The position numbers and the translations under genes are program-made. A stretch of DNA of 64,000 bases, taken from the NCBI GenBank assembly GCA_040514355.1, contig JBEVCF010000042.1, forward strand, positions 1-64,000. Direction: 5' to 3'. Positions 32,427-40,410 of this stretch are shown piece after piece. Each line of letters starts with the position of its first letter. Position 1 is the stretch's first letter. The notes beneath the pieces were generated by a model, which worked only from the letters and a program-made list of their open reading frames with translations, was not told the DNA's origin and did not search any database. The DNA comes from Opacimonas sp040514355 (GTDB lineage: Bacteria > Pseudomonadota > Gammaproteobacteria > Enterobacterales > Alteromonadaceae).

Positions 32427-33404
32427 CTACACTTTTCGATAAAGGGTATATGTGGTCATAACCATGACCAGTAAAAGACAAGCTGCAACAGCATTGTGCA
32501 AGGTCGCAACAGTCAAAGGTAATGAATACACAACGTTGCTAATACCCAATGCCACTTGGATACCTAACACCACAACTATGGTGACACCTAACTTGCGCAG
32601 TACATTTGAGTGTGACTTTGACCACAGTACATAGGCCAGCCATAGTAAATAAGCACTCACCACTATCGCGCCGAAACGGTGTACGACATGCATTGTCATG
32701 CGTTCATAATAGGGATGTACGCCATACTCATAATTATCTGCTTCCGGGATACTAAAAGCACCGGAAAAGGCCAAGTTTTCTGACCAATTTCCCTCACATA
32801 TCGGCAACGCCGTACATGCTAATGATGCATAATTAGCGGATACCCAGCCACCCAATGCAATCTGTCCAATCAGTAATGCCATCCCTAACAGCGCAAACTT
32901 GGCATAGTCGCGCATGTGACTATTGCCCATGGGTAATGCATATGGGGTCATGCGTAAATACAACAAAAATAAACAGGATATAACGGTGAAGCCACCCAAC
33001 AAATGTAACATTACTACTGCTGGTAGGAGGTTGAGCGTAACCGTCCACATCCCTAATGCACCTTGAAAACACACCATTACTAGCAAAAAAATCGGCAACC
33101 GCATCGGTGCGTGAGGTTTGCGTTTAAACACTGCCATACCGGCAATGATGAGAATAAAGAATCCTAACGACGATGCAAAATAGCGATGAATCATTTCATT
33201 CCACGCCTTTTCAACTTCAACAGGACGCTCTGGGAAAGCTTGGTTGGCTTCAGCGATGGTTTCTTGTGTCATGGGTACACCCACTAAACCATAACAACCT
33301 GGCCAATCAGGGCAACCTAATCCGGCATCGGTTAAACGAGTATATGCACCTAAAACAATGACTACGAGCGCAAGTAAAATACTCGCCAAGACCAACTTCT
33401 TCAT
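32427..33404 (-). CDS. ctaA: Heme A synthase (COX15/CtaA)
   Basis: 325 aa with eight membrane segments. Typical residues: GAYTRLTDAGLGCPDWPGC near the N-terminus, EMIHRYFAS, and MHVVHRFGA with conserved His haem ligands. It oxidises heme o to heme a. The adjacent ctaB supplies heme o, so the two form one pathway within the cox operon. Confidence 0.95.
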   Translation of the reverse strand: MKKLVLASILLALVVIVLGAYTRLTDAGLGCPDWPGCYGLVGVPMTQETIAEANQAFPERPVEVEKAWNEMIHRYFASSLGFFILIIAGMAVFKRKPHAPMRLPIFLLVMVCFQGALGMWTVTLNLLPAVVMLHLLGGFTVISCLFLLYLRMTPYALPMGNSHMRDYAKFALLGMALLIGQIALGGWVSANYASLACTALPICEGNWSENLAFSGAFSIPEADNYEYGVHPYYERMTMHVVHRFGAIVVSAYLLWLAYVLWSKSHSNVLRKLGVTIVVVLGIQVALGISNVVYSLPLTVATLHNAVAACLLLVMVMTTYTLYRKV

Positions 33405-33413
33405 GTTTGTTAC

Positions 33414-33998
33414 TTATCCTATTCGCGATAATTTGAGCAGTTTTCTGACATCGCTCAAAATCAAGCGACTCCCCTGCACTGCCTCTTCTTTATTTTTATA
33501 CAGTGGATGCTTCAACATACCGTTATTCAACGTATCCACAATAAAAATACCATCTACATCGACATTTTTAAACATCTCGTTTACATTTTTTTGGCTTATT
33601 TTTAACGTATCGATAGTATGCTGCGTTTCCACTGCACCTTGCTCTCGATAAATCCGTGTGAGGTTGCTGGCGCTGAGTAAGTCCGTTGCACTGTTTTCAG
33701 TCAGAATTAACAGAGGTTGGATCCTTCCACTGTGTTTGCCCATAGCAGTGTGCACTTGTTGAATAGCAAATAACGCATTCTCACAAGCCGCATCACATAT
33801 AGCCGGGGCAACATAAACTAGGCGCCACAATGGTGCCTTAGTACTGAACGCTTGATTGAAGTCTATGACAGGATTGAGTAGTTCACCTGAATTTGTAGAT
33901 GCTTTATTGAAAAAATCACTCTCAAGGGCAATTTTGGCCAAAATGACGGGTAACACAAAGACAAATAGCAATAACAACAAGGCTTTTTTGTTATTCAT
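33414..33998 (-). CDS. Membrane-anchored Sco-like thioredoxin-fold protein of the cox cluster
   Basis: 194 aa. An N-terminal membrane anchor (about residues 5-25) is followed by a periplasmic domain. The CxxxC copper motif of SCO proteins is kept as C68-x3-C72 (AICDAACE), but the position of the SCO histidine (VDHSGSV) appears as VDTLNNG. The protein lies between SURF1 and ctaA, where a small protein of this kind is common in related cox clusters. A role in oxidase assembly, perhaps thiol reduction rather than copper transfer, is inferred. Confidence 0.65.
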   Translation of the reverse strand: MNNKKALLLLLFVFVLPVILAKIALESDFFNKASTNSGELLNPVIDFNQAFSTKAPLWRLVYVAPAICDAACENALFAIQQVHTAMGKHSGRIQPLLILTENSATDLLSASNLTRIYREQGAVETQHTIDTLKISQKNVNEMFKNVDVDGIFIVDTLNNGMLKHPLYKNKEEAVQGSRLILSDVRKLLKLSRIG

Positions 33999-34013
33999 GA
34001 ATTCTCCTAATTA

Positions 34014-34763
34014 TTATTCTGCTGAAGTGAATGACTTGGCATCAATCTTATTGACATTGCGGTATAGACGCCAGTAAATGAGAACCAAAGCGAAAGCTAG
34101 ACCGTACCATTGCAATGCATAACCTAGATGCTTCTCTGCAGCCATCACCACCGGGGTCCAACGCCTCACAAAGTTTGGGTCGTCATCGGTTAAGGTCAAC
34201 ATGAAGGGACGGAGTGGCAAATCCGCAAACTCCGACATACGAACAAAATCGACTTGTTGTATGACTTTGGGGAACTCACCATCATTGCTGGCCGTTTCAG
34301 TGACGAAACGATTCATTCCAGGTATGACGATTCTGCCCGTGGCAGTAAAAGGCGTTGTGGTTAAAAAGCTCACCTCAGGCAACAAAATGCGTGAGGTATC
34401 GCCTTTGACCCACCCGAAATTAATCAAGACCCAACCTATATTGGTTTCTGCAGGGATGATCAATTCATACCCGACTTGACCATCGATTTGACGGTTGTCC
34501 AACCAAAACCATTTTTGAGACAGGCGGAAAAATGTATCTGCTACCGGTAGATCTTTTATTTCATTCCTGTAACCGAGTATTTCATTCAATGTAAAAGGAG
34601 TCTGCGCTGTTTTCTCAGCAATCGAGGTCATGCGCGCATCCTTCGCAAAATACCGATTGGTTTGCCAAGTCCCTAGCAAACACAAGCAGATAAACACAAT
34701 TAACACGACTAAATGTGAAATAAGTGTTAAGCTTTTGTTATTCTTATTCATGCGTACAAGCAT
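34014..34763 (-). CDS. SURF1 family oxidase assembly protein
   Basis: 249 aa with one membrane segment at each end (about residues 15-35 and 218-236) and a periplasmic domain, the SURF1 layout. Motifs: LGTWQTNRY, LDNRQIDGQVGYE, VLINFGWV and LGYALQWYGLA. It assists heme a insertion into subunit I. ATG 34763 or 34751 may be the start. Divergent from the DUF2909 gene. Confidence 0.9.
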   Translation of the reverse strand: MLVRMNKNNKSLTLISHLVVLIVFICLCLLGTWQTNRYFAKDARMTSIAEKTAQTPFTLNEILGYRNEIKDLPVADTFFRLSQKWFWLDNRQIDGQVGYELIIPAETNIGWVLINFGWVKGDTSRILLPEVSFLTTTPFTATGRIVIPGMNRFVTETASNDGEFPKVIQQVDFVRMSEFADLPLRPFMLTLTDDDPNFVRRWTPVVMAAEKHLGYALQWYGLAFALVLIYWRLYRNVNKIDAKSFTSAE

Positions 34764-34787
34764 ACCTGATTATTTTGGAAAAACACC

Positions 34788-34997
34788 ATGCTTATAAAAA
34801 TATTAATTGGTGGGTTACTCATATTCATGATTTTTAACCTTTTTCGAGCCATGAAAATTATGTTGAGTGATCAAAAACCTGAACAGAATATGTCGACATA
34901 CATCGGACGAAGAGTACTGGCTTCTGTTGCCATCATCTTCATTATCATTCTAGCCGTTGCTTTTGGCCTTATTGAACCAAATCCCCGCCCTTATTAA
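34788..34997 (+). CDS. DUF2909 twin-transmembrane protein
   Basis: 69 aa with two membrane segments (about 2-20 and 43-62) and the family N-terminus ending IFNLFRAM. It is the only plus-strand gene inside the cox cluster and sits between SURF1 and coxC, its usual place. Presumed oxidase assembly helper; exact function unknown. Confidence 0.82.
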   Translation: MLIKILIGGLLIFMIFNLFRAMKIMLSDQKPEQNMSTYIGRRVLASVAIIFIIILAVAFGLIEPNPRPY

Positions 34998-35014
34998 TGT
35001 TAATATTTAGACAC

Positions 35015-35049
35015 AAAAAAACCAGCGTACAACAAGTACGCTGGTTTTT
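35015..35049. terminator. Bidirectional terminator between DUF2909 gene and coxC
   Basis: ACCAGCGTAC-AACAA-GTACGCTGGT, a perfect 10-bp stem flanked by A6 on the left and T5 on the right, so it can stop transcription in both directions. Confidence 0.92.
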
Positions 35050-35058
35050 GTTTGTGAC

Positions 35059-35940
35059 TTATAAAATATATACAAAGAAAAACAACATAACCCAAACAAC
35101 ATCAACAAAGTGCCAGTACCATGAACCCGCTTGAAAGGCGAAGTGATTGTCAGGTGTAAAGTGGCCCTTTTGTATGCGTAAGAACAATACTATTAGGATG
35201 ACTGTCCCTAAAGTAACATGCATACCGTGGAAACCAGTCAATAAAAAGAATGTATTGCCGTAAATACCCGAATCAAGCGTCAAACCAATATTGTAAGCAT
35301 GAATATATTCATACACTTGCAACGCTAAGAATATACAGCCCAACAAAATAGTTGCGCCAAGCATCACGGATAATTGTTTTCGTTTATTCTGCTCTAATCC
35401 AACGTGCGCATAATGACACGTTACCGAAGATGCTAACAGTAATAAGGTATTGATCAAAGGCAACCCAAACCATCCCATTTGCGTTGACTCAGTCCCACCT
35501 GGTGTTTGCAATAATGGCCATACTGCTTCAAACCCAGGCCATAGCACTGCATTGGTCATGGCATTGTTAGATGCTCCGCCTAGCCATGGGATAGCAATCA
35601 TACGTGCATAAAATAGCGCGCCAAAAAAAGCGGCAAAGAACATCACTTCAGAGAAAATGAACCATGCCATACCCTGTCGATAAGAGCGACCTAGTTGATC
35701 TGAATACAAGCCTGCCATGGATTCGTGAATTTGGTTACGGAACCATCCCGTCACCATGAAAATCAACATTGCTAAGCCTGCTAGTAAAACCCAGCCGCCA
35801 AATCCTTCTTTTCCCTTGGTCATCTCAACAGTGAAGTTGGCGGCCCCAACTGCAATTAAAAAGAGGGCAATTGCACCGACAATTGGCCAAGGACTCGATT
35901 CTGGTACGTAATATTTTTGGTATTCTTGCTGCTGTGCCAT
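35059..35940 (-). CDS. coxC: Cytochrome c oxidase subunit III
   Basis: 293 aa with seven membrane segments. Family motifs: FFAAFFGALFYARM, LTGFHGMHVTLGTV and the C-terminal AGSWYWHFVDVVWVMLF. Integral part of the aa3/caa3 oxidase. A strong bidirectional terminator lies right behind its stop, so the SURF1-to-SCO genes need another promoter or readthrough. Confidence 0.96.
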   Translation of the reverse strand: MAQQQEYQKYYVPESSPWPIVGAIALFLIAVGAANFTVEMTKGKEGFGGWVLLAGLAMLIFMVTGWFRNQIHESMAGLYSDQLGRSYRQGMAWFIFSEVMFFAAFFGALFYARMIAIPWLGGASNNAMTNAVLWPGFEAVWPLLQTPGGTESTQMGWFGLPLINTLLLLASSVTCHYAHVGLEQNKRKQLSVMLGATILLGCIFLALQVYEYIHAYNIGLTLDSGIYGNTFFLLTGFHGMHVTLGTVILIVLFLRIQKGHFTPDNHFAFQAGSWYWHFVDVVWVMLFFFVYIL

Positions 35941-35951
35941 TAGGCTCTCCT

Positions 35952-36524
35952 TTACTCTGCTGGCTCTGAAGTCACATCCGCCGATGTGCCTGTAATGTCA
36001 TACAAAGTATATTGAACTGTGAAAAAGTTAATATCTTCAGGAAGCTGCGGATCAATGTAAAACTGCATTGGCATCACCGCTTCTTGTCCTGAAGGTAAGG
36101 GTTGGTTATTGAAGCAAAAGCACTCTGTTTTGTTGAGATACAACGCTGCTGTACCGGGTGAAACAGAGGGGATAGCTTGCCCAACAATATCGCGTTGAGC
36201 AGGGTTGCGGACATAAAATTCAACGGTATTCAACTCACCTGGGTGTACTTGTACCGTTTCTGTTTTTGCTTCGAATTTCCATGGCATACCGGTCATTGTT
36301 TTTGTTATAAATTGAACGGTAATCATGCGCGAGTCGTCTATCTCTACCGCCTCATAACTCGCTGCTGTCTCATTAGTCTTGCCATTGATCCCTGTGATAT
36401 CACAAAATACGTCATATAACGGCACCAATGCAAAACCAAAAGCAAACATACCCAATACGATACCAACGAGTTTTACCACTAGGCGTGTATTGGGATTGGT
36501 AGCTTGCTTCTGGCTCATAGTCAC
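35952..36524 (-). CDS. ctaG: Cytochrome c oxidase assembly protein CtaG/Cox11
   Basis: 190 aa. One N-terminal membrane anchor (about residues 15-38, ending in FALVPLYDVFCDITG) and a periplasmic domain with the copper motif C135-F-C137-F. It delivers CuB to subunit I. Three bp behind coxA and 11 bp before coxC. Confidence 0.95.
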   Translation of the reverse strand: MTMSQKQATNPNTRLVVKLVGIVLGMFAFGFALVPLYDVFCDITGINGKTNETAASYEAVEIDDSRMITVQFITKTMTGMPWKFEAKTETVQVHPGELNTVEFYVRNPAQRDIVGQAIPSVSPGTAALYLNKTECFCFNNQPLPSGQEAVMPMQFYIDPQLPEDINFFTVQYTLYDITGTSADVTSEPAE

Positions 36525-36527
36525 TCC

Positions 36528-38132
36528 TTATTTCACTACTGGTGGAGTATCAAAGGTGTGATACGGTGCAGGAGAAGGAATTTCCCACTCTAAACCTTCT
36601 GCACCATCCCAGACTTGGTCAGATACAGGTTCACCTTGATGACGACACGCTTTGATTAACAGAGCTAAGAAAATTAACTGCGATAAACCAAAGGCAAAGC
36701 CACCAATACTGATCCACTTGTTAAAGTCAGCGAATTGCAAAGCGTAGTCAGGAATACGGCGAGGCATGCCTGCCAAACCCACAAAGTGCATGGGGAAGAA
36801 TAATACATTGACCGAAATCAATGACGCCCAGAAATGCCACTTCGCTAATGTAATGTCGTACATCACACCCGTCCACTTCGGCAACCAGTAGTAGGCCGCA
36901 GCCATGATTGAGAAGACAGCCCCGGTTACCAACACATAATGGAAATGAGCCACGACAAAATACGTGTCGTGATATTGGAAATCTACCGGCGTAATCGCCA
37001 ACATCAAGCCTGATAAACCACCGATGGTAAACAAAATCACAAATGCGATTGCAAATAACATGGGGATTTCAAACGTCATCGCACCGCGCCACATTGTGGC
37101 AACCCAGTTAAAGACCTTCACACCTGTTGGCACTGATATCAGCATGGTCGCAAACATAAAGAACATCTCTGCAGCGACCGGCATACCTGTGGTAAACATA
37201 TGGTGTGCCCATACGATAAAAGACAACAAAGCAATCGATGCCGTTGCATACACCATAGAGGCATAACCAAACAAGGGTTTACGTGCAAATGTTGGAATGA
37301 TATGCGAGATGATACCAAACGCTGGTAAAATCATAATATACACTTCAGGGTGACCGAAGAACCAGAAAATGTGCTGGAACATCACAGGATCACCACCGCC
37401 TGCAGCATTAAAAAAGCTCGTACCGAAGTATTTATCTGTCAGAACCATGGTCACTACACCTGCGAGTACAGGCATTACCGCAATCAGTAAGAATGCAGTG
37501 ATTAACCATGTCCACACGAACATTGGCATCTTCATCCACGTCATGCCTGGAGCACGCATGTTCCAGATGGTGACGATTACATTAATGGCACCCATGATGG
37601 ATGAAATACCCATGATATGTACTGAAAATACAAATAACGCTGTGCTATCACCTGAGTAAGTAGTAGATAGTGGGGCGTAAAACGTCCAACCAAATGCAGG
37701 ACCACCACCTTCAACAAACAACGATGAAAGTAAAATTAAAAATGCAAACGGTAAGATCCAGAAGCTCCAGTTATTCATGCGCGGCAAAGCCATATCTGGC
37801 GCACCGATCATCATTGGGATCAACCAATTAGCTAACCCCGTGAAGGCCGGCATTACAGCACCAAAGACCATAATCAGACCGTGCACCGTCGTCATTTGAT
37901 TGAAAAACTGTGGATCGACAATTTGTAATCCGGGCTGGAACAATTCGGCACGGATGACCATTGCCATTGCGCCACCCGTCAAGAACATAATAAAAGAGAA
38001 CCACAAGTACAGAGTACCGATGTCTTTGTGGTTCGTTGTTAATAACCAACGCTTGATGCCTTTTGCTGGACCATGGTGATGGTCGTCATGAGCATCGTGT
38101 TGGAGTGTATCTGTCGCAGAACTCATGTTCAT
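36528..38132 (-). CDS. coxA: Cytochrome c oxidase subunit I
   Basis: 534 aa with twelve membrane segments. Haem-copper motifs: TTVHGLIMVFGAVMPAF (heme a His), WFFGHPEVYIMILPAFG (CuB His and cross-linked Tyr), HHMFTTG and HDTYFVVAHFHYVL. These define an A-type proton-pumping oxidase. The start codon overlaps the coxB stop by one base. Confidence 0.97.
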   Translation of the reverse strand: MNMSSATDTLQHDAHDDHHHGPAKGIKRWLLTTNHKDIGTLYLWFSFIMFLTGGAMAMVIRAELFQPGLQIVDPQFFNQMTTVHGLIMVFGAVMPAFTGLANWLIPMMIGAPDMALPRMNNWSFWILPFAFLILLSSLFVEGGGPAFGWTFYAPLSTTYSGDSTALFVFSVHIMGISSIMGAINVIVTIWNMRAPGMTWMKMPMFVWTWLITAFLLIAVMPVLAGVVTMVLTDKYFGTSFFNAAGGGDPVMFQHIFWFFGHPEVYIMILPAFGIISHIIPTFARKPLFGYASMVYATASIALLSFIVWAHHMFTTGMPVAAEMFFMFATMLISVPTGVKVFNWVATMWRGAMTFEIPMLFAIAFVILFTIGGLSGLMLAITPVDFQYHDTYFVVAHFHYVLVTGAVFSIMAAAYYWLPKWTGVMYDITLAKWHFWASLISVNVLFFPMHFVGLAGMPRRIPDYALQFADFNKWISIGGFAFGLSQLIFLALLIKACRHQGEPVSDQVWDGAEGLEWEIPSPAPYHTFDTPPVVK

Positions 38133-39289
38133 TACTCCCCTTTACCATTTGCTTGCAAAAATACATCTTTAGCTTGAATAACGTCACCGGTATCGTTGCC
38201 CCATGCATTTCGCGTATATGTGACGACTGCTGCAATTTCAGACAGCGTCAGTTGTTTTGAGAACGATTGCATGGCTGTACCTGCTCGACCGTTCAAAATA
38301 ATATCGATATGCCCTTTTTTGTCATTCAACGCCAAAGGACTTCCTTTCAGTGCAGGGAATACACCTGGCAGACCTTGGCCATTAGGCTGATGGCATGCCG
38401 CGCATTTAGCCATATATTGCTTTTGACCAATCGCCATTAATTCATCCATGCTCATATCCATCGCCAATAAACGCGCTTCTTCTGCTTTGGCCTCTTCAAT
38501 CGCTGCGATTTTTTCTGCTTTCCAAGCATTGTACTCTGCAGGCTCTTTAGCGATTACCACCACCGGCATAAATCCATGGTCTTTACCGCAAAGTTCTGCA
38601 CATTGTCCACGGTACACCCCCGGTACATCTACTTTGGTCCACGCTTCATTGATAAAACCTGGGTTAGCATCCTTTTTTACCGCAAAATCAGGCACCCACC
38701 ATGAGTGGATCACGTCATCAGAGGTAATGAGAAAACGAACTTTTTGGCCTGTTGGAATCACTAATGGACGGTCCACTTCTAACAAGTAGTTTTCGCCCTT
38801 ATTGAATTTGTTTTGGATCTGCTCGCGCTGAGTCGCTAAGTTTGAGAAGTATTCGATATCACTATCCATATACTTGTAGTGCCACTTCCATTGAGAACCT
38901 GTCACCAGCACAGTCAAATCAGCTTCAGATGTATCTTCCATTGCGATAAGCGTTTTCGCAGCAGGAATGGCCATCAACACCAAAATAACAAACGGCACAA
39001 CGGTCCAGGCGATCTCAACCTTCACACTCTCATGAAAGTTGGCTGGTTTGACACCCCGTGATTTCCGATGTAAGAACATTGAAATGAACATCACACCAAA
39101 TACCACCACGCCAATACCTATACAGATATAGAACATTAGCATATGCAAATCATACACTTGGGCACTGATTTCCGTAACTCCAGTGCGCAAATTCAGATCG
39201 CTACGCTCTACTTGAGCACTTTGTGCCCAAGCTACAAACGAGAATAACGTACATGACATTGCGATTAACGTTTTTTTGAGTAAGCCCAC
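38132..39289 (-). CDS. coxB: Cytochrome c oxidase subunit II with fused cytochrome c domain
   Basis: 385 aa. Signal peptide (about 1-22), two membrane segments (about 48-72 and 95-115), the CuA cupredoxin domain (VIPTGQKVRFLITSDDVIHS, YRGQCAELCGKDHGFM) and a C-terminal cytochrome c with CAACH (about residue 310) and later Met. The fusion identifies a caa3-type oxidase. First gene of the cox operon. Confidence 0.96.
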   Translation of the reverse strand: MGLLKKTLIAMSCTLFSFVAWAQSAQVERSDLNLRTGVTEISAQVYDLHMLMFYICIGIGVVVFGVMFISMFLHRKSRGVKPANFHESVKVEIAWTVVPFVILVLMAIPAAKTLIAMEDTSEADLTVLVTGSQWKWHYKYMDSDIEYFSNLATQREQIQNKFNKGENYLLEVDRPLVIPTGQKVRFLITSDDVIHSWWVPDFAVKKDANPGFINEAWTKVDVPGVYRGQCAELCGKDHGFMPVVVIAKEPAEYNAWKAEKIAAIEEAKAEEARLLAMDMSMDELMAIGQKQYMAKCAACHQPNGQGLPGVFPALKGSPLALNDKKGHIDIILNGRAGTAMQSFSKQLTLSEIAAVVTYTRNAWGNDTGDVIQAKDVFLQANGKGE

Positions 39290-39522
39290 TCAACACCTCC
39301 GCGGTTTTTATACCCGGCCTTAATTCCATGTTTTGAGTTTGTTAGATTGTTAAAATCAAAGGTGAAATGTAAAGCGCAGAACTAAATATCGTTAACAATA
39401 TGTTAAACAATGTATGCAAAATGCACAATACGTTTATAGGCATTAATCAAAAAAAAGATAAAAAATCGACACCACAAGTATTTTTTGATTAAAAATCAAG
39501 CAAATACACTGTAATTCAGGAT
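39290..39522. promoter_or_regulatory. Upstream region of the cox operon
   Basis: AT-rich stretch between coxB and the lexA terminator with no gene. It contains a possible ArcA site (39391-39405) and a perfect palindrome TTGATT-AAA-AATCAA (39485-39499). Promoter elements for coxB were not resolved. Confidence 0.5.
39391..39405. promoter_or_regulatory. Possible ArcA binding site upstream of coxB
   Basis: GTTAACAATATGTTA matches 12 of 15 positions of the recalled ArcA consensus GTTAATTAAATGTTA, with the two GTTA direct repeats at the expected 10-11 bp spacing, about 100 bp before coxB. It would fit anaerobic repression of the oxidase. Confidence 0.45.
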
Positions 39523-39576
39523 AAAAAAAAGCCAGTGAGACGGTTGCTTAAATAATGTTAGCTAACCGACTTACTG
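39523..39576 (-). terminator. Rho-independent terminator after lexA
   Basis: On the minus strand CAGTAAGTCGGTT pairs with AACCGTCTCACTG (two mismatches) and is followed by GGC and eight T. It lies 26 bp after the lexA stop. Confidence 0.75.
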
Positions 39577-39601
39577 ACTATCTGGGTTGAACCGTTAAAG
39601 T

Positions 39602-40225
39602 CTACAACCAATCCGCATTGCGGATCACACCAACGGCGATACCTTCAATATTGAAATGCTGAGATGTTAAATCTACTTTGATAGGAGAGAATTCGTCATT
39701 TTCTGCATGGAGAATAACTTGAGAGCCAGCCTTTTCAAGACGCTTGACCGTGACATCGTCATCTACTCTGGCTACGACAACCTGTCCATTGTGCACGTCG
39801 GTAGTGCGATGCACCGCTAACAAATCGCCATCGAGGATGCCTATGTCTTTCATACTCATACCATTTACCCGTAACAGGAAATCAGCAGGGGGATGAAACA
39901 GACTTGGGTCGACTTGATAATGCGTTTCAACATGTTCTTGAGCAAGTATAGGTTCACCAGCTGCGACCATACCAATCAACGGCAGGCCTTCTTCTTCTGG
40001 TTCATCGTCTAAAGGAACATTCAATTTGATGCCACGAGATGTGCCTTTCATCATCTCAATCACCCCTTTTTTGGCCAAGGCTTTGAGGTGCTCTTCCGCG
40101 GCATTGGCTGACTTAAATCCCAACTGCCTTGCAATCTCTGCACGAGTAGGAGGCATACCGGTGTCCAGCATCGTAGATTTAATTAGTTCGAGGACTTCTT
40201 GCTGTCTAGGGGTTAATGGACGCAT
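39602..40225 (-). CDS. lexA: LexA repressor
   Basis: 207 aa. A winged-helix DNA-binding domain (about 1-70, MRPLTPRQQEVLELI) and an S24 peptidase domain. Self-cleavage site Ala89-Gly90, catalytic Ser124 (NGMSM) and Lys161 (DVTVKRL) are all present, so it is a functional SOS repressor. An SOS box lies 37 bp upstream, which implies autoregulation. Divergent from plsB, whereas in E. coli the order is plsB / dgkA-lexA-dinF. Confidence 0.97.
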   Translation of the reverse strand: MRPLTPRQQEVLELIKSTMLDTGMPPTRAEIARQLGFKSANAAEEHLKALAKKGVIEMMKGTSRGIKLNVPLDDEPEEEGLPLIGMVAAGEPILAQEHVETHYQVDPSLFHPPADFLLRVNGMSMKDIGILDGDLLAVHRTTDVHNGQVVVARVDDDVTVKRLEKAGSQVILHAENDEFSPIKVDLTSQHFNIEGIAVGVIRNADWL

Positions 40226-40261
40226 AAGCTTTCCTTTGGCTTCAATATGGCAAAATCTAAA

Positions 40262-40277
40262 CTGTTTATAAAAACAG
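40262..40277. promoter_or_regulatory. LexA box (SOS operator)
   Basis: CTGTTTATAAAAACAG, a perfect CTGT-N8-ACAG palindrome in the lexA-plsB intergenic region. A weaker half-matching copy (CTGT at 40298) lies further toward plsB. Confidence 0.88.
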
Positions 40278-40410
40278 TATTGGTAGTATATCCAGTGCTG
40301 TATAAATTACAAGGCTTTATTTTCCTTCCCTTCACTGTGCACACCAATTTACTACCTGAATGGATACTTTCAGGTTATAATCTCAATGTTTATATTTTAA
40401 GGAAACAGCT

